This document shows, piece by piece, positions 59,355-64,000 of a stretch of 64,000 bases of DNA. The DNA lies in NCBI RefSeq assembly GCF_002086115.1, contig NZ_MVHJ01000013.1:62001-126000 (forward strand), read 5' to 3'. Source of the DNA: Mycolicibacterium bacteremicum (GTDB lineage Bacteria > Actinomycetota > Actinomycetes > Mycobacteriales > Mycobacteriaceae). Every line of letters starts with the position of its first letter. The first letter of the stretch is position 1. The notes beneath the pieces were generated by a model. It saw only the letters and a list, made by a program, of their open reading frames with translations, was not told where the DNA came from and ran no database searches. A program made the translations under genes and the position numbers.

Positions 59355-60425
59355 ATGACCGACACCGTGCTGGTGACCGGCGCCTTCGGACTGGTCGGCT
59401 CGGCAACTGTCGAGCGACTCGCCGCCGAGGGTCGCCGGGTCGTCGCGACCGATCTCGACATCCCGGCCAACCGCACCGCCGCCCAGGCACTGCCGGACGG
59501 CGTGACGGTGCGCTGGGCCGACCTGACCGACCCGGTCGCCGTCGAGACGCTGGTCTCCGAAGCCGTGCCCTCGGCGATCACCCACCTGGCCGCGGTCATC
59601 CCGCCGTTCATCTACCAGCGCCGTGGGCTGGCCGAGAAGGTCAACGTCGAGGCCACCGCCGGCCTGGTTCGGGCGGCCGAGAAACTCTCCGAGCCACCAC
59701 GTTTCGTGCTGGCATCCAGTATTGCGGTGTACGGCTCGCGTAACCCGCACACGGTCAAGGGCGTGCTGACCGCGGACACCCCGGTCAACCCGGCCGACAT
59801 CTACGGCGACCACAAGGTCAGGGCCGAGAAGATCGTGCGCACCTCGAACCTGGACTGGGTGATTTTGCGGCTGGGTGGCGTGCTGACCGCCACGCCGGGC
59901 TCCTACATGAAGATCGACAACTTCTTCTTCGAGGGGATGCTGCCCACCGACGGCCGGCTGCAGACCGTCGACGTGCGTGACGTCGCGCATGCGTTCGCCG
60001 CCGCCACCACCGCCGATGCGCTGGGCGAAACGCTGCTGATCGGTGGTGACGACGCCACGCACCGTCTGGTGCAGGGTGATGTCGCGCCGGCCATGGCGGC
60101 CGCCCTCGGCCTGGTCGGCGGACTGCCCGCCGGTCTGAAGGGCGACCCGGCCAGCGATACCAGCTGGTTCAACACGGACTGGATGGACACCACCCGCGCC
60201 CAGCAGGTACTCGCCTTCCAACACCATTCCTGGCCGGACATGCTGATCGAGACCGCCGAGCACGCCGGGTGGAAGCGCCCGCTGCTGCGACTGGTCGCAC
60301 CGCTGGCCAAGCCGATTCTCAAGCGGCAGAGCCCCTATCACGGCACCGGCCGGCGCTATGCCGACCCGTGGGCGGCGATCACCGAGAAGTGGGGCGACCC
60401 GCGACCGGACGGAGCGCAGGTATGA
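59355..60425 (+). CDS. NAD-dependent epimerase/dehydratase family protein
   Basis: A 356-residue extended SDR with TGAFGLVG near the N-terminus and YGDHK (YxxxK). It may act on a sterol or other hydroxy lipid, given the KstR-type operator directly upstream. The ATG at 59355 is preceded by ATGGAGGGT. It overlaps the next SDR gene by 4 bp (ATGA). The precise reaction is unknown. Confidence 0.88.
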   Translation: MTDTVLVTGAFGLVGSATVERLAAEGRRVVATDLDIPANRTAAQALPDGVTVRWADLTDPVAVETLVSEAVPSAITHLAAVIPPFIYQRRGLAEKVNVEATAGLVRAAEKLSEPPRFVLASSIAVYGSRNPHTVKGVLTADTPVNPADIYGDHKVRAEKIVRTSNLDWVILRLGGVLTATPGSYMKIDNFFFEGMLPTDGRLQTVDVRDVAHAFAAATTADALGETLLIGGDDATHRLVQGDVAPAMAAALGLVGGLPAGLKGDPASDTSWFNTDWMDTTRAQQVLAFQHHSWPDMLIETAEHAGWKRPLLRLVAPLAKPILKRQSPYHGTGRRYADPWAAITEKWGDPRPDGAQV

Positions 60426-61213
60426 ACCCCGAGACAACAGCTTCCGAGGCGAGCGAGACGACGGGGAGAACAGCTCTGGTCGTCGGCGGCGCCTCCGGTA
60501 TCGGCTGGGCCTCGGCGCAGGCCCTGGCCGCCGAGGGTTACCGCGTCGTCGTCGCCGACCGCAACGGCGAGGGCGCCGCGGCCCGCGCCGCCGAACTCGG
60601 CGACCCGCACACCGGCGCAGAGGTCGACGTCGTCGACGAAGTGTCGGTGGCAACGCTTTTCGAGCAGACCGGACCGGTGCAGGCCGTCGTCAGCTGCGCC
60701 GGCTTCTCCAATATCGGGCTCATCGTCGACCTGGCGGTGCAGGACTTCCGCGATGTCATCGACGTCTGCCTCACCGGAGCGTTCATCGTCGCGAAGTACG
60801 CGGGCAAGCATCTCACCGAGGGCGGTTCGTTGATCTCGATCTCTTCGCTCAACGGCCGCCAGCCCGCCGCCGGGATGAGCGCCTACTGCTCGGCCAAGGC
60901 CGGACTGTCGATGCTGACCCAGGTCGCCGCGCTGGAGTTCGCGCCGCGCGGCATCCGGGTGAACGCCGTTGCACCCGGGTTCGTGCACACCCCGCTGACC
61001 GAGGGTGCGGCGCTGGTCCCGGGCGTGGTCGAGGAGTACGTCGAGAACACCCCGCTGGGGCGGGCCGGCACCCCGGAGGACATCGCCGAGGCCGTCGTCT
61101 TCCTCACCAAATCCTCGTGGCTGACCGGCGAGGTGCTCGACCTCAACGGCGGATCGCACATGAAGCGGTACCCCGATCTGCTCGGGCACATCATGAAGCT
61201 CGCGCAGCAGTGA
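60422..61213 (+). CDS. Short-chain dehydrogenase/reductase
   Basis: A 263-residue classical SDR: VGGASGIG cofactor motif, Ser in SISSLNG, YCSAK catalytic pair, and C-terminal LDLNGG. Coupled to the previous gene by a 4-bp overlap, so likely under the same KstR-type operator. The substrate is unknown; a steroid or acyl-CoA alcohol is plausible by context. Confidence 0.9.
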   Translation: MNPETTASEASETTGRTALVVGGASGIGWASAQALAAEGYRVVVADRNGEGAAARAAELGDPHTGAEVDVVDEVSVATLFEQTGPVQAVVSCAGFSNIGLIVDLAVQDFRDVIDVCLTGAFIVAKYAGKHLTEGGSLISISSLNGRQPAAGMSAYCSAKAGLSMLTQVAALEFAPRGIRVNAVAPGFVHTPLTEGAALVPGVVEEYVENTPLGRAGTPEDIAEAVVFLTKSSWLTGEVLDLNGGSHMKRYPDLLGHIMKLAQQ

Positions 61214-61234
61214 CAGAACCTGTCCAATAGACCC

Positions 61235-62458
61235 GTGAAAACTGAGTTCACCCTCAGCCAGAAGCGGGCCCTGGCCATCGCGACCGTGATCGCCCTGGCC
61301 TTCGGCGCCTACTTCCTGCGCGGCTTCTTCATCCTGATCGTCGTGGCCGCGGTGGTGGCCTACCTGTTCGACCCGCTCTACGACCGGCTCAACAAGCGGT
61401 TCAGTTCGGGCCTGTCCGCGACGCTGACGCTGCTGGCCGCCCTGGCCATCGTCATCATCCCGATCAGCGGCGCGGTGGCCATCGGCGTGGTGCAGATCAG
61501 CAACATGGTGCGCAGTGTCGCGGACTGGGTGGGCCGCACCGATCTCAGTGCCCTGGGTGAGCGGTCCCTGAAGGTGGTCAACGAGCTGCTCGACCGGGTG
61601 CCGTTCCTGTCCAGCACCGACATCACCACCGAACAACTGCAGCACTGGGTGGTGACGTTCGCCCAGCGCGCCGGGGAATGGGGCCTGGAATTCCTGCAGG
61701 GCGCCGCCGGGGGGCTGTTCGGCGGGCTGACGGCGGCCATCATCTTTCTCTACGTCTTCATCTCGCTACTGGTCAACGGCGATCAGGTGCGGCTGCTCAT
61801 CCGTCGCCTCAACCCGCTCGGCGAAGAGGCCACCGACCTCTACCTGGCCAAGATGGCCGCGATGGTGCGCGGCACCGTGCGCGGCCAGTTCGTCATCGCA
61901 CTGGCCCAGGGCGTGGCCGGCGCCATCTCGATCTACATCGCCGGCTTCCACGACGGGTTCTTCATCTTCGCGATCCTGTTGTCGGCACTGTCGGTGATCC
62001 CACTGGGTGGCGGCATCGTGACCATCCCGTTCGGGATCGGGCTGGCGTTGTTCGGCAACGTGGTCGGCGGCATCTTCGTGATCGTCTTCCACGTCATCGT
62101 GGTGACCAACATCGACAATGTGCTGCGCCCGATCCTGGTGCCCAAGGAGGCCAAGCTCGACTCGGCGCTGATGCTGCTCTCCGTGTTCGCCGGCATCACG
62201 ATGTTCGGCTTCCTCGGCATCGTGATCGGCCCGGTGGTGATGATCGTGATCGTCACGACCATCAGCGTGTACCTATGGGTCTACCAGGGCGTGCCGATGG
62301 ATATGGGCACCGAGGCCGAAGACGAACCCGACCGGCCCAGCCGGCTCAAACGCCTGATCGCGCGGGCCCGCGCCGCCCGGCACGAACCGCCGGCCAAGGC
62401 CCCCGCGACAGCCGCCGACGACGATGCGACGGTGCAACCAGATCGCGACAACGGCTGA
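61235..62458 (+). CDS. AI-2E family transporter (PerM-like)
   Basis: A 407-residue membrane protein with about eight helices and the conserved central region of the AI-2E/PerM family (GGIVTIPFGIGLALFG and DNVLRPILV). It corresponds to Rv1101c, as recalled. The tail after residue 350 is charged and disordered. A GTG at 61235 is used. PerM proteins influence cell division and acid tolerance in mycobacteria; transport of AI-2 is not implied. Confidence 0.9.
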   Translation: MKTEFTLSQKRALAIATVIALAFGAYFLRGFFILIVVAAVVAYLFDPLYDRLNKRFSSGLSATLTLLAALAIVIIPISGAVAIGVVQISNMVRSVADWVGRTDLSALGERSLKVVNELLDRVPFLSSTDITTEQLQHWVVTFAQRAGEWGLEFLQGAAGGLFGGLTAAIIFLYVFISLLVNGDQVRLLIRRLNPLGEEATDLYLAKMAAMVRGTVRGQFVIALAQGVAGAISIYIAGFHDGFFIFAILLSALSVIPLGGGIVTIPFGIGLALFGNVVGGIFVIVFHVIVVTNIDNVLRPILVPKEAKLDSALMLLSVFAGITMFGFLGIVIGPVVMIVIVTTISVYLWVYQGVPMDMGTEAEDEPDRPSRLKRLIARARAARHEPPAKAPATAADDDATVQPDRDNG

Positions 62459-62479
62459 GAACGCGATCTGTGCGCACCG

Positions 62480-63127
62480 TCAGCTCGTCGGCAGCGGCTG
62501 CTGGGTCTGCACCGCCTTGGCCAGGGTGCGGAAGTCCGCAGGCGTGCCCGCGCCGGTGATGGCGACCTGCGCCGGCCCGGACAACCGCGTCGTCCAGATC
62601 GGCTCGCCCTCGCCGGGTTCGTAGACCACCCAGGTGACCCCGTCGACGTCCTGAGCGCCGGTGGGCACCGCCTCGACGTTGATCGACCCGACCAGCCGGG
62701 CCTCGTCGGCGTTGCTCTGCGTCAGGCTGACGTACATACCGTCGGGGGCCAGATAACCGACCCGCGAAGTCACCGCCCGGACCGCCTGCCCGGTCGCCGG
62801 ATCGGTGCGCCCGCCGTCGATACCGCCGCGGCCGCCGGAGTTGGCCTGCCAACCCTCCGGCAGTTCGGGCAGCCGGACCGCCAATTTCAGCGTCTGGGCA
62901 TCGGAGCTCAGCGCGGCCGGCACGTCGAAGCTCGGCACCTCACCCTGACCTGGGCCGCTGGGCTGGAACGAGCACATCCCGAGCAGACCGGCCAGCACCA
63001 CGCAGGCCACCACCAGCGGCGCCATCGACCAGAACATGTCGCGGCCGTCGTGTAGCAGCCGATCCTTGGCGGGACGCGCCACCGGCACGACAACCGGCTT
63101 GTCGGGGTCCGGTTCCGGGGTGCTCAT
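62480..63127 (-). CDS. DUF4245 domain protein
   Basis: A 215-residue protein with a cytoplasmic N-terminus, one transmembrane helix (about 35-52: APLVVACVVLAGLLGM) and an extracytoplasmic DUF4245 domain (RLPELPEGWQANS, VTWVVYEPGE). It corresponds to Rv1100, beside glpX. Function unknown. It converges on the AI-2E-type gene with 21 bp between and is divergent from glpX. Confidence 0.9.
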   Translation of the reverse strand: MSTPEPDPDKPVVVPVARPAKDRLLHDGRDMFWSMAPLVVACVVLAGLLGMCSFQPSGPGQGEVPSFDVPAALSSDAQTLKLAVRLPELPEGWQANSGGRGGIDGGRTDPATGQAVRAVTSRVGYLAPDGMYVSLTQSNADEARLVGSINVEAVPTGAQDVDGVTWVVYEPGEGEPIWTTRLSGPAQVAITGAGTPADFRTLAKAVQTQQPLPTS

Positions 63128-63183
63128 GACAGCCAGTATCCCAGTTCCCGAAGTCGAGCCCGCTAATGGGACAATCTGCAGCC

Positions 63184-64000
63184 ATGACGCCTACGCGCCG
63201 GGAAGCACCGGACCGCAACCTTGCCCTCGAACTCGTCCGTGTCACCGAGGCCGGTGCCATGGCAGCCGGCCGGTGGGTCGGCCGCGGCGACAAGGAGGGC
63301 GGCGACGGAGCGGCCGTCGACGCCATGCGCGAGCTGGTGAACTCGGTGTCGATGAAGGGCGTCGTCGTCATCGGTGAGGGCGAGAAGGACAACGCCCCGA
63401 TGCTCTACAACGGCGAAGAGGTCGGCAACGGCGACGGACCGGACTGCGATTTCGCCGTCGACCCGGTCGACGGCACCACCCTGATGAGCAAGGGCATGCC
63501 CAACGCCATCTCCGTGCTCGCGGTGGCCGAGCGGGGCGCCATGTTCGACCCGTCGGCCGTGTTCTACATGAACAAGATCGCCGGCGGGCCCGATGTCGCG
63601 GACTTCATCGACATCACCTCCCCCATCGCGGCGAACATCCAGCGCATCGCCAAGGTCCGCAAGGCGTCGGTCTCCGATGTCGCGGTCTGCATCCTGGATC
63701 GCCCGCGGCACGCCAAGCTGATCGAGGAGGTCCGCTCGGCCGGCGCGCGTATCCGGTTGATCTCCGATGGTGACGTCGCCGGTGCCATCGCGGCCTGCCG
63801 TCCTGACTCGGGCACCGACCTGCTCGTCGGCATCGGCGGCACCCCGGAGGGCATCATCGCCGCGGCCGCCATCCGCTGTATGGGCGGTGAGATCCAGGCC
63901 ACCCTGGCCCCCACCGACGACGAGGAGCGCCAGCGGGCGCTGGACCGCGGCCACGACCTGGACCGCGTGCTGACCACCAAGGATCTGGTGGCCGGCGAGA
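63184..64000 (+). CDS. glpX: Class II fructose-1,6-bisphosphatase, partial
   Basis: The first 272 codons of a GlpX-type phosphatase run to the window edge. [15 protein letters not shown] and [19 protein letters not shown] are the metal-binding and substrate motifs; [13 protein letters not shown] is also family-specific. It makes fructose 6-phosphate in gluconeogenesis and is the only such enzyme in M. tuberculosis (Rv1099c). An ATG at 63184 begins the family sequence. The C-terminal end is outside the window. Confidence 0.97.
   Translation, partial: MTPTRREAPDRNLALELVRVTEAGAMAAGRWVGRGDKEGGDGAAVDAMRELVNSVSMKGVVVIGEGEKDNAPMLYNGEEVGNGDGPDCDFAVDPVDGTTLMSKGMPNAISVLAVAERGAMFDPSAVFYMNKIAGGPDVADFIDITSPIAANIQRIAKVRKASVSDVAVCILDRPRHAKLIEEVRSAGARIRLISDGDVAGAIAACRPDSGTDLLVGIGGTPEGIIAAAAIRCMGGEIQATLAPTDDEERQRALDRGHDLDRVLTTKDLVAGE

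Noticed and set aside
1..64000. tRNA, rRNA, CRISPR arrays, insertion sequences, integrases
   Set aside because: No cloverleaf-like short gene ending in a tRNA tail, no regularly spaced repeats and no transposase or integrase protein motifs were seen in any frame.

Overview
The window is high-GC DNA from a mycobacterium, most likely an environmental, fast-growing Mycolicibacterium-type species. Three things point to this. There is a complete yrbE-mce operon with Mce-associated proteins. There are many beta-oxidation and steroid-type genes with KstR-like operators. The right third (about 44.4-64 kb) keeps a gene set that I recall as the Rv1099c-Rv1112 block of M. tuberculosis: ychF, a DUF6542 protein, ispH, a lipid-droplet-associated protein, xseA, xseB, 3beta-hydroxysteroid dehydrogenase, an AI-2E-type transporter, a DUF4245 protein and glpX. 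In this genome the block is interrupted by a penicillin-binding lipoprotein and by a sulfatase cluster.

Left part (1-13.4 kb): the start of an SDR gene and a CaiB/BaiF CoA-transferase diverge from an enoyl-CoA hydratase/isomerase gene. An MFS exporter, a CPBP protease, an NAD(P)-binding protein, a gamma-carbonic anhydrase, a GlxA-type regulator with a divergent MFS transporter, and a secreted fasciclin protein follow. Next is a beta-oxidation operon (thiolase, enoyl-CoA hydratase, acyl-CoA dehydrogenase) facing a divergent GntR/FadR regulator.

Middle (13.4-33.8 kb): a DUF3556 membrane protein with a KstR-type operator, a secreted VWD-domain protein coupled to a lipoprotein, and a DoxX/SDR pair facing a TetR gene across two copies of one operator. 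Then comes a long minus-strand operon from 32.9 kb to 20.1 kb: yrbEA-yrbEB-mceABCDEF, two Mce-associated proteins, an epoxide-hydrolase-like protein and a WS/DGAT-like protein with a degenerate active site. A TetR gene lies just upstream. The operon looks like a lipid importer with lipid-processing genes attached.

Right part (33.8-64 kb): an alpha/beta hydrolase is coupled to a three-domain kinase/M23-like/aminotransferase protein. After it come a permuted papain-like enzyme, a DUF1254 protein, a UdgX-type DNA glycosylase with a DUF72 protein, a Ddn-like protein, and a P450/NTF2 pair with a TetR gene. The conserved block then begins. The inserted cluster at 54.3-59.3 kb encodes two tandem sulfatases, a HAD phosphatase and the formylglycine-generating enzyme that would activate the sulfatases. 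Three KstR-like palindromes (15.15, 51.66 and 59.33 kb) lie before the DUF3556 gene, the 3beta-HSD gene and an epimerase-SDR pair, which suggests a dispersed steroid-responsive regulon. No tRNA, rRNA, CRISPR array, insertion sequence or phage gene was seen, and no stretch longer than 300 bases lacks a gene.
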